Counted from the stretch's first letter, positions 42,843 to 51,914 are shown. The stretch is DNA of 64,000 nt from CAYPIE01 sp964410665 (GCA_964410665.1 CAYPIE010000004.1:62001-126000); one strand, 5' to 3'. Translations and numbers: made by a program. Notes: generated from the letters alone by a model not told the origin.

Positions 42843-44312
42843 TCAATGGAAGTCAGCATTCCCGGCGCGAGCATGCGCCTGCCGTTCCGCCTTACTCATC
42901 AGCATGACGTGGAGAGTCCCGCCGATCACGGCTCCCATGATCCAGCCGAACCCTGTCAGTGCCGCGAGTGCGGGCAGCCAGACCGTCGCAACGGAGAACA
43001 TTGCCGCGATGCCGAAGGCGATCATCGCCTTTTGGTTCCAGCCGGCATCATAGTAATATGCACCGCCAGGGTTGCTTGAGAACAGGTCCTCAACATTCAC
43101 TCGTTGCTTGCGGATTAGGTAGTAATCGGCCACGAGGATACCATAGAGTGGTGCCATGACCGCACCCAGCGTCTCCACGAATCCGGTAATGCCGATCCGG
43201 CTGATCACGGTGACCCAAAACCCGCCGATGAAAAACGCGACCAATGCGGTAATCACCCCGCCCATCTTGGCAGAGATCTTCGAGGGCATCACATTGGCGA
43301 TGTCGTATGCCGGTGGGATGAAATTCGCCACTAGATTGATACCGACCGTCGCGGCAAAGAACGTCACTGCCGCGATCACGGTGAGCCAAATGTTGTCGAT
43401 CCGTTCGACGATGTCAGCGGGGTTGGTCAGCTTTTCGCCGAAGATCACCACGGTACCGGCAGTGATAAACAACGCGATACACGAGAAGAAGGCCATCGAC
43501 ACGGGCAGCCCCCAAAAGTTGCCCGCACGCATCTTTCGTTCCGTTGTCACGAACCGTGAGAAGTCACCGAAGTTGATGAGTACCGGCGAAAAGTAGGCAA
43601 CCATCGTGCCGACCACGGCGATGAAGCCCTGGAATGAGTTGCCTTCCGTCTTGCCTGGAGGTCGGAACACGTTGCCGACCTCGCTCAGCAGTGCCCCGCC
43701 CGCGTGCCACCAGATCATCACCAGAAGTGCGATCATCACGGCGTACACGAACGGGCCTGCCCAGTTCAGAAACCTGCCGACCCAATCGATGCCCATCATG
43801 AACAGCCCGAACTGGAAGATGCAGACAATGCTGTACGAGACCCATCCGACCGCCGTCATGCCAAGAAACGTCGGACCACCCTCGATGGCAAATGCCGAGT
43901 TCAGCAACAGCGCCACCGCAGTCGAGGCGAAATAAGTCTGCACCCCGTACCAGAAAATCGCGACGATGCCGCGGAGGATCGCCGGGAATTTCGCGCCGTG
44001 CACACCCATCGCGACTCGAGCCATGACTGGGTAGGGAACGCCATATTTCACGCTCGCCCGACCGGTTAGGTTGACCAGCCACATCACAATGAAGCCTGCC
44101 ATGCCGATCGCGGTAAACGTAAGCCAGCCGTTCAGACCATGGGAGATAAACAGTGATGCCGCCAGCGTATAGCCGAATAAGCTCTGAATGTCGTTATTCC
44201 AGACGTTGAAGATCTCGAACGCTCCCCAGTGTCGCGCCTCTGGCGGTAGGGGCGCCAGATCCTGGTTATAAAGCGCTGGGTCTTGCGACCGGATGGCGGG
44301 GTCGGTGCTCAC
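42843..44312 (-). CDS. NCS1 family nucleobase/allantoin cation symporter
   Basis: A 489-aa permease of the nucleobase:cation symporter-1 family, which imports purines, pyrimidines, allantoin or hydantoins with Na+ or H+. The GTG at 44312 follows GGAGAGAG, and STDPAIRSQDPALYNQDLAP is the usual polar N-terminus. Characteristic segments are FNVWNNDIQSLFGYTLAASL, VKYGVPYPVMARVAMGVHG, INFGDFSRFV and GAVMAPLYGILVADYYLIRK, with about 12 helices. No metabolic partner enzyme is intact beside it. The frame extends upstream to 44585, but that part is not protein-like. Confidence 0.92.
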   Translation of the reverse strand: MSTDPAIRSQDPALYNQDLAPLPPEARHWGAFEIFNVWNNDIQSLFGYTLAASLFISHGLNGWLTFTAIGMAGFIVMWLVNLTGRASVKYGVPYPVMARVAMGVHGAKFPAILRGIVAIFWYGVQTYFASTAVALLLNSAFAIEGGPTFLGMTAVGWVSYSIVCIFQFGLFMMGIDWVGRFLNWAGPFVYAVMIALLVMIWWHAGGALLSEVGNVFRPPGKTEGNSFQGFIAVVGTMVAYFSPVLINFGDFSRFVTTERKMRAGNFWGLPVSMAFFSCIALFITAGTVVIFGEKLTNPADIVERIDNIWLTVIAAVTFFAATVGINLVANFIPPAYDIANVMPSKISAKMGGVITALVAFFIGGFWVTVISRIGITGFVETLGAVMAPLYGILVADYYLIRKQRVNVEDLFSSNPGGAYYYDAGWNQKAMIAFGIAAMFSVATVWLPALAALTGFGWIMGAVIGGTLHVMLMSKAERQAHARAGNADFH

Positions 44313-44792
44313 CAATTCTCTCTCCTGTAGTACAACGCATTGCTGGCAGGCCCAATCCCTTCCCAGACGGTTCCATGAACAGGATTCGGAGCTATCCTGG
44401 GGAAAAGCCCTGGTTTTTCCAGCACCTGCCGCGATGTGGTCCGAGCCAGAACCCGGCGACGATTCCACTAACCAGTGACTCCGCTTTGTCAAGCGGACGA
44501 TCCCGCCGACCCTGTTACGATGGTCTTGAACGGGCGGACTTCCCGCCCTCCTCGATGTCATCTCGAACCGCCCCCGCATCACCACTGCGTGCCCTCACCT
44601 GCCCAACGACTAGCCCACGGGCAGAGCGAAACGTACCAACACCACGCACCGGAGAACGGAAGTTGTTGCCGGATAAATAGCGGGGGGAACAACCCCTTAT
44701 TGGTTTCAGAGGGAGCGCAGGAGAATCTGAGTGACTAAACTGAGTCGAGATGGAATAGCGTCTCAGTCATCTTCTCAGACCGGTGACAGGTG
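44313..44792. other. gap between NCS1 permease and lipoprotein genes
   Basis: About 480 bases without a supported gene. Several short overlapping frames lack ribosome sites and protein character. The permease promoter should lie in its left part, but no clear -35/-10 pair is seen. No perfect inverted repeat was recognised. Confidence 0.4.
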
Positions 44793-44933
44793 CTATTTTT
44801 CAGTATCTGATTTTTGCGTAGAGGCAGGTTTTGGAACGTCAAGATCTTTATATTGATCTTTTTCACCACCGGGACCACAGCCGACCAGGGCAAAGATCAG
44901 ACCAGAAATTATCCAGATGTGTTTATGCTGCAT
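44793..44933 (-). CDS. 46-aa small lipoprotein
   Basis: From ATG 44933 the product has a short positive start, a hydrophobic helix (IWIISGLIFALVG) and a lipobox ALVGC with Cys19. A 27-residue charged tail follows (GEKDQYKDLDVPKPASTQKS). It is the last of three small lipoprotein genes in a row on the minus strand. The ribosome site is poor, so the start is inferred from the signal peptide. Function is unknown. Confidence 0.6.
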   Translation of the reverse strand: MQHKHIWIISGLIFALVGCGPGGEKDQYKDLDVPKPASTQKSDTEK

Positions 44934-45029
44934 AGATATGCTACTTGCATGATTGGAAGCCGGTTGCAAAGCAACCGGCTTGGGACAAGAGGCACAACCT
45001 GAAGTGCGAACCAAGTCGCCGTGCTAGGC

Positions 45030-45173
45030 TTACTTCGGCTTTTCTTCGCCGTTCTTCTTCTCGGTGGCACCGGTATTCGCAGTGGCCTTGGTGTCTTTCT
45101 TCTTTTCCTCACCACAGCCCATCGACACACCCGCGATGGCAACCACAACTAGCAGGCCGAGCAACTTCTTCAT
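45030..45173 (-). CDS. 47-aa small lipoprotein
   Basis: ATG 45173 is preceded by AGAAGGAA. The signal is MKKLLGLLVVVAIAGVSMGC with lipobox SMGC and Cys20. The short tail is Lys/Glu/Thr-rich (GEEKKKDTKATANTGATEKK). The signal sequence is very similar to that of the next gene upstream, so the two look like duplicates with diverged tails. It is probably anchored in the outer or inner membrane. No function is known. Confidence 0.72.
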   Translation of the reverse strand: MKKLLGLLVVVAIAGVSMGCGEEKKKDTKATANTGATEKKNGEEKPK

Positions 45174-45344
45174 CGTCCGGTTCCTTCTTGAAAGAGATTC
45201 GATTCGTTCTACACACACGTTGGGAATACCATTCCACACTCACAAGTCAGCCCTGACGCTGTAGAAACACCAGAAAGGACTGCACTTGATTTAGAGAGCC
45301 GACTTAATGTGACAAGTCGCTTTCAAAAACTTCTTGTTTTGATC

Positions 45345-45557
45345 CTAGTTGTTATCGTCTTCCTTGGCCTTTTCATCTTCCTTGGGCTTTCCTTGGCCGG
45401 GCGCGGGGGCAGCCATATCTTTCAGCTTCTCAGGGGTCTTCGGTTCACCCGCAGGAGTTTCCTTGCCCTTGTCCTTAGCATCTTTGGTTTCGCTGGCGCA
45501 GCCAACGGTCAGACCCAAAGCACAAAACAAGGCCAACAACGACAGCAGCTTTTTCAT
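45345..45557 (-). CDS. 70-aa small lipoprotein
   Basis: ATG 45557 follows GAGGAACC. The signal is MKKLLSLLALFCALGLTVGC with lipobox TVGC and Cys20. The 50-residue tail is almost wholly Lys, Glu, Asp, Pro and Ala (SETKDAKDKGKETPAGEPKT), so disordered. It is the first of three small lipoprotein genes and is divergent from the ECF sigma factor gene. The role is unknown, but the location makes it a candidate target or partner of that sigma factor. Confidence 0.74.
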   Translation of the reverse strand: MKKLLSLLALFCALGLTVGCASETKDAKDKGKETPAGEPKTPEKLKDMAAPAPGQGKPKEDEKAKEDDNN

Positions 45558-45878
45558 CTTGGTTCCTCTTGCGGGAATACGGTATTTCGTCCGCGACCGC
45601 ACGGCTTGCGGTCCAACCTCTGAGCATGATGCGCTTGCCAGCAATTTATTCCCGAATTGTGCGGTTCCGGGGAAGTTTTTTCCCGAACCAGCGTTTGGCC
45701 AGGAAAAATGGCATTCCGGACTCGTAGAAAGAAGAATTTTGGGAATAAAATGGTGGGCATGCGGCTCGTACTGTCAGGCCGCGAAAGGCGGCCGCGGACT
45801 CGCCATGGCACTTGGCCCCGACTCGCACCGCCACCAAGGATGTCCCACACGGGGCGTGCACAGGAAGAGGGTGCCATC

Positions 45879-46415
45879 ATGGGCTCTTCCGGCTCCCAGC
45901 TAGCCCTTCGGCAACTTGTCGAAGCGCATTACACGAATTTGTATCAGTACGCCTTCCGCTTGAGCGGTTCGGCAGCCGACGCGGCCGATCTAACTCAGGA
46001 GACGTACTGCAGGGCTCAGGAACAATGGGGCCAGCTGCGCGATCCATCACGCGCCCGCAACTGGTTATTCGCCATCCTACGCAATGCGTATCTTCATCGA
46101 CTGCGCTCCGAGCGGACGCAACGAGCGATTCCTCTGGATCATGTCGGTGAACTCCCCGAGCGAGTCGGGCCGGATGAGCCCACGTCGAATGATGATCTAC
46201 AATCCATCCTGAACGACATGCGTGAGGACTGGCGCACCCCACTCATTCTGTTTTATTTCGAGGATTTTAGTTATCGTGACATCGCCGAGCAGATGGATCT
46301 GCCACTCGGGACGGTGATGTCACGATTAGCGCGGGCCAAAGCGTATCTTCGGGAACGCCTGCGGGCCACTAGCGAGCGTCTCGAGACGCCCACGAGGAGG
46401 GCGACGGATGGATGA
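45879..46415 (+). CDS. ECF-type RNA polymerase sigma factor
   Basis: A 178-aa group-4 sigma factor. Sigma region 2 has LVEAHYTNLYQYAFRLSGS and ADLTQETYCRAQEQW, with ARNWLFAILRNAYLHRLRSE as region 2.3/2.4. Region 4 has LILFYFEDFSYRDIAEQMDL and GTVMSRLARAKAYLRERL as the DNA-reading helix. The ATG at 45879 follows GGAAGAGG; the open frame runs further back without need. The end overlaps the anti-sigma-like gene by 8 bp, so translation is coupled. It presumably responds to an envelope signal. Confidence 0.93.
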   Translation: MGSSGSQLALRQLVEAHYTNLYQYAFRLSGSAADAADLTQETYCRAQEQWGQLRDPSRARNWLFAILRNAYLHRLRSERTQRAIPLDHVGELPERVGPDEPTSNDDLQSILNDMREDWRTPLILFYFEDFSYRDIAEQMDLPLGTVMSRLARAKAYLRERLRATSERLETPTRRATDG

Positions 46416-47136
46416 GCAGCAACTCCGCTTGGCTGCCGAATTATTCGAGCTGGGACGGGCCGAGCTCCCTGCCGAGGACGCGCATCTGCTCGCGGAGCAG
46501 GCCGAGAGCTTACCACTTCGCGAGGAACTCAACGCCATTCGGGACTTCGACCAGTCCCTCGGCCAAGCCATGCGCGCGGTGCCGGTACCTGGCCAACTCA
46601 AACAGCAAGTCCTCGATCGCATGGCCGAGAAACGAGCTATTCAGATACGTAAACGTATTTATGAAATCACCGCACTGGCCGCTGCCGTCCTCCTGGTGGG
46701 CTTTATCGCCTGGAACTGGAATCGCTTTTTCCGGCCCTCCCTCGATGCCGAGTCCATCGTCGCCCGTGCCGATTTTTCCAATAAAGAACGGTTTGCCCGT
46801 GCAGAAGCCTGGTTGGCCGAGCAGGACCTGCATTTTCAGCCCGAACGTGCTTTCGAGCCCGATCGTTTGGTTGAGTATGTCCATGCCGAGTTGCTCGACC
46901 GAACCGTCCCGATGCTGCTATTCGTGTCCGATCAGGGGGAAGTGGCCCGGGTGTACATCGTCCGAACCGGGCAATTTCAACTCGAGGACCAGGACCTTGA
47001 CCAAGAAGCCCACAAGAGCTTCGCATCGGTCCGCATCCTGACCGATCGTACCGAACCGCATCGGATCGCATATGTGGTGGTCTTCACGGGTCAAACCCTC
47101 GAACCCTTCCTACGACGCCCCACACCCATGACCTGA
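46408..47136 (+). CDS. anti-sigma-factor-like membrane protein
   Basis: A 242-aa protein translationally coupled to the ECF sigma gene. The N-terminal cytosolic part (1-80) is helical and acidic (LFELGRAELPAEDAHLLAEQ). A single membrane helix is at about 86-104 (ITALAAAVLLVGFIAWNW). The outer domain of about 135 residues has PMLLFVSDQGEVARVYIVRT, a beta pattern with no recognised family. No classic zinc-binding HxxxCxxC motif is present. Position and topology argue for an anti-sigma role; that is an inference. Confidence 0.7.
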   Translation: MDEQQLRLAAELFELGRAELPAEDAHLLAEQAESLPLREELNAIRDFDQSLGQAMRAVPVPGQLKQQVLDRMAEKRAIQIRKRIYEITALAAAVLLVGFIAWNWNRFFRPSLDAESIVARADFSNKERFARAEAWLAEQDLHFQPERAFEPDRLVEYVHAELLDRTVPMLLFVSDQGEVARVYIVRTGQFQLEDQDLDQEAHKSFASVRILTDRTEPHRIAYVVVFTGQTLEPFLRRPTPMT

Positions 47137-47144
47137 GCCCGTCC

Positions 47145-49637
47145 ATGCCCAGCCCGATCCTCCAGGATCTCTGGCCGAATGCACCAGCTCCGTTTGCCTG
47201 GCGCGAGCTGGTCCTGGCCCCTCTCCTCCCCGTGGCACTGGGGGTGGCCCTCGGCCTGGTGTGCGATCGGTATCTGAGTGTTCCGATGTGGATGGTGCTC
47301 GCCTGCTCCATCGGCAGCATCCTCCTCTGGACGATGCGTCGAGTCAGCGGGGGCTCGCTGCTATTGGGCATCGTGCTTGGCAGCATTTATCACCATAGCT
47401 ATTGCCATGTTTTTGCACCCCAGGACCTCTCTCAGCTAGTCAGCTCGCGGCCCCTCCTCGTCCACCTCCGCGGCATGGTCACTTCCCGACCGATCTCCTT
47501 GCCAGCCTCCGTGGATCCACTACGGAATCGTCCCCGAGAGGCAGCGACCATCTTACGCGTCCGGGTCGACCAACTTGCCAGTCCACGTGGCTGGCAACCG
47601 GTGCAGGGAATCATCACCATCTGGACCAGCCAGCTTACACAATCTATCAAAGTTAACCAACCTATTGAAGTAAAGGGCTGGCTCCGGGCGCCTCGTTCTG
47701 CAACGAACCCGGGCGAGCTCGATCCCGCTCAAAGGTCGCGGGATCAACGACTGTCCGGCGAGCTTCAGGTCCCTGACGCCAGCAGCATCGTGCTGGCCCC
47801 CGTGCCTCGGGCCTTCTCGATCACCAGCCTCCTGGATCGCCTCCAGGGGTGGGGCGAACAAACCCTCGAGCACTACTTGCCTCAAGAGCAGGCCGGGATC
47901 GCCCGCGCTTTGTTACTGGGCGATACAACCGCCATGCGACGCGAGGAATGGCAGCCGTACCGTCATACCGGAACCATCCATATTTTAGCGATTAGTGGGC
48001 AACACCTGGTCGTACTTGGGCTGTTTGTCGCCGCCGGGTTGCGGACCTTTGGCTTCGCGCGTGGTCGAGTGGCCATCGTCGTTGCCTTGGTAATGCTCGG
48101 TTATGCATTGTTGACTGGCGGGCGACCCGCTGGGATGCGTGCGGCAATCATGGGCATGGTCGCTAGTGGTGCCATTCTGTTACGCAGCCCAACCTCGCTG
48201 CCCAACAGCCTGGCACTTGCCTGGATCATTGTCATCCTCCAACAGCCGACCGCGGCGTTTACCACGGGCTGCCAGTTCTCATTCGTCGCCACCATCCTGC
48301 TCGTCTTGTGTGCACAATGGGGTCGCTGGCGCCCGGTAGACCCTCGTTCGTCGATAATCGGTTGGGAGCACTCCGGCTGGCAGCGTAAAGGGATCGCGCT
48401 TCTGGCAAATGCCCGCCGTGCCTGGCTGATCAACGCACTGATGGTGGCTTGTCTCACCCCGTTGATCGCCTACCATACCGGACTCATCACACCGGCAGCC
48501 CTGTTGATTGGTCCTCTGGCGGTGCTGTTGTCTTCCATCGCCTTGATCAGTGGCTTTCTTTGCTTGATGAGTTCCCTTTTGCTGCCGGGCTTGGCCGAGA
48601 TCTTGGCCAGCGCCACAGCAACTACTCTGCAAGTTTGTCACATCATCGTCACCCAAGTGCAAGACTGGCCAGGAGCGTTCTTCTACATCGGTTGGTTGCC
48701 GACATGGTGGGTGTTGGGCTTTTATGCGTTGCTGGCGGTCTGGACGATATGGTTACGCGAGCGACTCGAAAGATCTATTTTTCGTTTGATTATTATGGCA
48801 TGGCTATGCCTATTGGGGCTGTTCGCCTGGCTTGTTGTAGACCCCGACCATGAATTGCGCGTCAGTTTCTTGGCCGTCGGACATGGTCTCTGTGTGGTCG
48901 TGGAAAGCCCAGATGGGCGAACGCTGCTTTATGACGCGGGGACCATCCACGGCCCAGAAGTTGGCCGAAACATCATCGCGCCCTATCTCCGCGTGCGAGG
49001 CATCCGCCGAATCGATGAAATCTTTGTTTCGCATGCCGACCTGGACCACATCAATGGCCTGCCCGAATTGATGGGTCGCTTTCCCATCGGCCAGATTACC
49101 GTCGCGGCGGGCTTTTCCGACAAACAATCTGCTGCAGCCACCCTCGTACGGTTTCGACTCGAGCAGGCCGGTATTCCCATCCGTCAAGCGCACGCTGGCG
49201 ATCGCTTTCAAGCTGGATCGCTGACTCTGGATGTGTTGCATCCCCCCCGACGAGCGGTCCCCGGGAACGCAAACGCCAACTCCATGGTGCTGCTATTGCG
49301 TCATGCCGACCATGAAATCCTCCTGACCGGCGATGTCGAAGGAAAGGGTTTTGCTCGGCTGCGGCAGCTACAGCTCGACGGGGTGGATGTTTTGTTACTA
49401 CCCCACCACGGGAGTCCCACCGCTAGCCCGGAGTTCTGGTTACGCCGCCTCCGTCCACAACTCGGCATCATTAGTCGGGGACACCAACGTTGGCTTTCAG
49501 CACAACCATCCCCCTTTGAACGCCTTGGCATTCGCCTGCTGACGACCGATGAGCAGGGCACCATCACGATTTACAGCCAGCCCGGTCAACTTCGCGTCCG
49601 GACCTTCCTCACCCGACCAACCTTTCAGTCGCGTTAA
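47145..49637 (+). CDS. comEC: ComEC/Rec2 family DNA-uptake channel
   Basis: An 830-aa membrane protein starting 8 bp after the anti-sigma stop. An N-terminal DUF4131-like part with two helices precedes the Competence domain (about 240-510), which has GIARALLLGDTTAMRREEW, HTGTIHILAISGQHLVVLGL and LLTGGRPAGMRAAIMG. The C-terminal metallo-beta-lactamase domain (about 565-810) has FLAVGHGLCVVVESPDG, VSHADLDHINGL with metal ligands, and LLLPHHGS. It would import single-stranded DNA. No other com gene is in the window. Linkage to an ECF operon suggests stress-controlled expression. Confidence 0.92.
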   Translation: MPSPILQDLWPNAPAPFAWRELVLAPLLPVALGVALGLVCDRYLSVPMWMVLACSIGSILLWTMRRVSGGSLLLGIVLGSIYHHSYCHVFAPQDLSQLVSSRPLLVHLRGMVTSRPISLPASVDPLRNRPREAATILRVRVDQLASPRGWQPVQGIITIWTSQLTQSIKVNQPIEVKGWLRAPRSATNPGELDPAQRSRDQRLSGELQVPDASSIVLAPVPRAFSITSLLDRLQGWGEQTLEHYLPQEQAGIARALLLGDTTAMRREEWQPYRHTGTIHILAISGQHLVVLGLFVAAGLRTFGFARGRVAIVVALVMLGYALLTGGRPAGMRAAIMGMVASGAILLRSPTSLPNSLALAWIIVILQQPTAAFTTGCQFSFVATILLVLCAQWGRWRPVDPRSSIIGWEHSGWQRKGIALLANARRAWLINALMVACLTPLIAYHTGLITPAALLIGPLAVLLSSIALISGFLCLMSSLLLPGLAEILASATATTLQVCHIIVTQVQDWPGAFFYIGWLPTWWVLGFYALLAVWTIWLRERLERSIFRLIIMAWLCLLGLFAWLVVDPDHELRVSFLAVGHGLCVVVESPDGRTLLYDAGTIHGPEVGRNIIAPYLRVRGIRRIDEIFVSHADLDHINGLPELMGRFPIGQITVAAGFSDKQSAAATLVRFRLEQAGIPIRQAHAGDRFQAGSLTLDVLHPPRRAVPGNANANSMVLLLRHADHEILLTGDVEGKGFARLRQLQLDGVDVLLLPHHGSPTASPEFWLRRLRPQLGIISRGHQRWLSAQPSPFERLGIRLLTTDEQGTITIYSQPGQLRVRTFLTRPTFQSR

Positions 49638-49873
49638 CTCGCTCAACCTGTACAGTTTCTGAACACTGCGACCAGGCTTCGTTCAGTTCCTCACGCCTTT
49701 TTTGGCTGCACGCCGACGCGATCGACCGTTGGTGCGGCTAGCTCTGGAAAACTTGGGAAAGTTTGAGCGAGTCTAGCGTCGAGGCTTGTGGGGATTTCTC
49801 CAAATTTTCCAGCTTTTTGCCAGATACGGGACAAACTGCGAAGGGACACCCTGACCTGGCATAGGAGTTGCCT

Positions 49874-49925
49874 TAACAATTGTTAGTTATCGGATCTGCA
49901 TTCTGGAAACTTGAACTTTTCCAGA
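49874..49925 (+). promoter_or_regulatory. palindrome and hairpin in the csrA leader
   Basis: TAACAATTGTTA (49874-49885) is a perfect 12-bp palindrome, a plausible repressor site. TCTGGAAA (49902-49909) and TTTCCAGA (49918-49925) form an 8-bp stem with an 8-nt loop, 48 bp before the csrA start. AGGA motifs at 49947-49950 and 49961-49967 lie at or in the ribosome site and fit CsrA binding. The remainder of 49638-49973 shows no gene. Confidence 0.45.
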
Positions 49926-49973
49926 CTCGGTTCCCTCTTCTCACTGAGGAATAACCTTCAAGGAGGACCCACC

Positions 49974-50189
49974 GTGCTTGTGCTCAGCAGGAAGTGTGGC
50001 GAAAAAATCGTGATCTCCGAAGAACAAATCGTGATCACCGTGCTGGAAGTGCGTGGGGATCGAATTCGCTTTGGTATCGACGCGCCGGCGCACATCTCGG
50101 TCCATCGTGAGGAAGTTTGGAAGCAAATCAAGCGGTCCCGTGCCAGCACTGGGGCATCGACGACCGAACCGGACCCTGAGGTGGCGTAG
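49974..50189 (+). CDS. csrA: carbon storage regulator CsrA
   Basis: A 71-aa RNA-binding translational regulator. The start is GTG at 49974 behind a strong AAGGAGG. LVLSRKCGEKIVISEEQIVI and EVRGDRIRFGIDAPAHISVH with REEV match the full CsrA fold, including the Arg residues that read GGA motifs. The tail after residue 55 is Ser/Thr-rich and specific to this lineage. The ribosome site itself contains GGA, so autorepression is likely. It is monocistronic and convergent with the response regulator. In bacteria CsrA controls motility, carbon flux and biofilm mRNAs. Confidence 0.96.
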   Translation: MLVLSRKCGEKIVISEEQIVITVLEVRGDRIRFGIDAPAHISVHREEVWKQIKRSRASTGASTTEPDPEVA

Positions 50190-50247
50190 ATTCACTCACG
50201 CCGTTCGCAGTAATGCAACTCGTTGGTGGAAGCAAGTTGGCGAAACA

Positions 50248-50333
50248 CAGTTGGTTGGCGATGCGTGCCGAGCCGATTCCGGTAGAAAACGATGGGAAAG
50301 CCAAGAATAGTCCGGTCGTTCTCCAACCAACTG
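50248..50333. repeat. 11-bp inverted repeat between csrA and the response regulator
   Basis: CAGTTGGTTGG (50248-50258) and CCAACCAACTG (50323-50333) are exact reverse complements separated by 64 bases. They lie between the convergent csrA and response-regulator stops. They could fold as a long-range stem that ends both transcripts or delimit a small RNA. Confidence 0.4.
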
Positions 50334-50374
50334 ACTTCCTTATCGATGCTCCTCGCAGGGTTGTAACCGGTCGC

Positions 50375-51889
50375 TTAGCGAAATTCCCCTTCAATACCGT
50401 CTGAATCCGCAGCGATCTGTTTCTCAATCGCCAAGCCCAAGGCACGCAGTTTGGCACGAAGCGTGGTTCGGGAAATCCCGAGCAGGTCGCTTGCGTGCAC
50501 CTGATTGCCTTTGACGTGTCGGCACACGGTTTCCAGAACCACACGGTCAAAATAGACCGAAGCCTTGCGATAAATTTCGGTCTCACCGGTTTGTACGAGG
50601 TTCAGAACCAGCTGGGCAAGATCGGAGACTTCTAAGACCTCTTCACTCACTCCTTCCGGTTCCAGACTCACCACCGCCCCCCCTCGAGGACTGCCATTGC
50701 CGTCGCGATAGCGACTCGGTGTGCCACGGACATTCTCAGGAAGGCAATCTGGGGTCAGAATATCGCCGACTGCGTGCACCATGGCGTATTTCAGTACGCT
50801 CTGTAACTCGCGCACGTTGCCTGGCCAATGATATTGAGCAAGTAACGCTTGCGTCTCTGGAGCGATGGAGCGAATCCTTTTGGCAAAGGCACGATTGGCC
50901 CGCTGCAGGTAGTATTCGACCAGCAGCGGTAAATCCTCCTTGCGATCGCGGAGGGCCGGTAGATGGATGGTAAACACGTTGAGTCGATATAACAAATCTG
51001 CGCGAAAGCGGCCGTTGGCCACCAGTATTTCCAGATTCTGGTTGGTAGCTGCGATGATGCGTACATCGGTCTGAATGGTTTCGTTCCCACCGAGTCGTTC
51101 AAAGCGCTGATCCTGCAACAGACGAAGTATTTTCGCCTGCGTGGTGGGAGTCATGTCACCGATCTCATCGAGCAACAATGTCCCCGAATTACACTGTTCA
51201 AACTTGCCGATCCGTCGCCGATCGGCGCCGGTAAACGCACCGCGTTCATGACCGAACAGCTCACTTTCCAATAAGGACTCAGGGATTGCCGCACAGTTGA
51301 TCGCCAGAAACGGGTTCTGACTTCGCCGTGAATGGTGATAGACGGCCCGGGCGACCAGTTCTTTCCCGGTGCCACTCTCACCCACAACCAGCACCGGCAC
51401 ATCCTGTGAGGCCACCCGCCCGATCGCTTTGTAGACCTCCTGCATGACCGGTGAGCGACCAACAATGCGATCCGATTCCCCCTCCTCAACCTCACTGCCA
51501 TCCATCACAGCCGGAACTTGACGCAGCCGACTCAGCTCCAGGGCCTTTGCAACCACATCGCGTAGTTGGTGTAAATCGACCGGTTTCAGGAGGTACTCAA
51601 ACGCCCCTCGTTTCATCGCTTCGATCGCCGTTTCAGTGGTCGCGAAGGCGGTGATCACAATGACCGGCAAGCGCGGATCAATTTCGCGGATCCGGTCAAA
51701 CACCTCCAGTCCGGAGAGATCTGGGAGCCGCACATCCAAAATCACCGCATCGGGACGCGAAACCTGGAGATCTTGGAGACCCTGTTGACCCGTTCGCGCG
51801 GTTCGGACTTCGAGTATTTCCGTTTGCAGTATCTTCTGCAACGAGTAGAGCACATTCGGTTCATCATCCACGACCAGCAGGCTTGGCAT
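50375..51889 (-). CDS. sigma-54-dependent response regulator (NtrC-like)
   Basis: A 504-aa regulator from ATG 51889 with GGGAG upstream. The receiver domain (1-120) has acidic DD at 8-9, the phospho-acceptor D52 in VILDVRLPDLSG and K102. The AAA+ domain (about 140-375) has Walker A GESGTGKE at 170-177 and the sigma-54 contact loop GAFTGA at 217-222. The C-terminal Fis-type HTH is GNQVHASDLLGISRTTLRAK. It activates sigma-54 promoters when phosphorylated by the adjacent histidine kinase, 25 bp upstream in the same operon. Targets are unknown. Confidence 0.95.
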   Translation of the reverse strand: MPSLLVVDDEPNVLYSLQKILQTEILEVRTARTGQQGLQDLQVSRPDAVILDVRLPDLSGLEVFDRIREIDPRLPVIVITAFATTETAIEAMKRGAFEYLLKPVDLHQLRDVVAKALELSRLRQVPAVMDGSEVEEGESDRIVGRSPVMQEVYKAIGRVASQDVPVLVVGESGTGKELVARAVYHHSRRSQNPFLAINCAAIPESLLESELFGHERGAFTGADRRRIGKFEQCNSGTLLLDEIGDMTPTTQAKILRLLQDQRFERLGGNETIQTDVRIIAATNQNLEILVANGRFRADLLYRLNVFTIHLPALRDRKEDLPLLVEYYLQRANRAFAKRIRSIAPETQALLAQYHWPGNVRELQSVLKYAMVHAVGDILTPDCLPENVRGTPSRYRDGNGSPRGGAVVSLEPEGVSEEVLEVSDLAQLVLNLVQTGETEIYRKASVYFDRVVLETVCRHVKGNQVHASDLLGISRTTLRAKLRALGLAIEKQIAADSDGIEGEFR

Positions 51890-51914
51890 CAGTAAACTCC
51901 CAGGGGCGAGCAGC

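Noticed and set aside
50213..50404. 63-codon frame between csrA and the response regulator
   Set aside because: It runs into the 3' end of the opposite gene, has no ribosome site and overlaps the inverted repeat.
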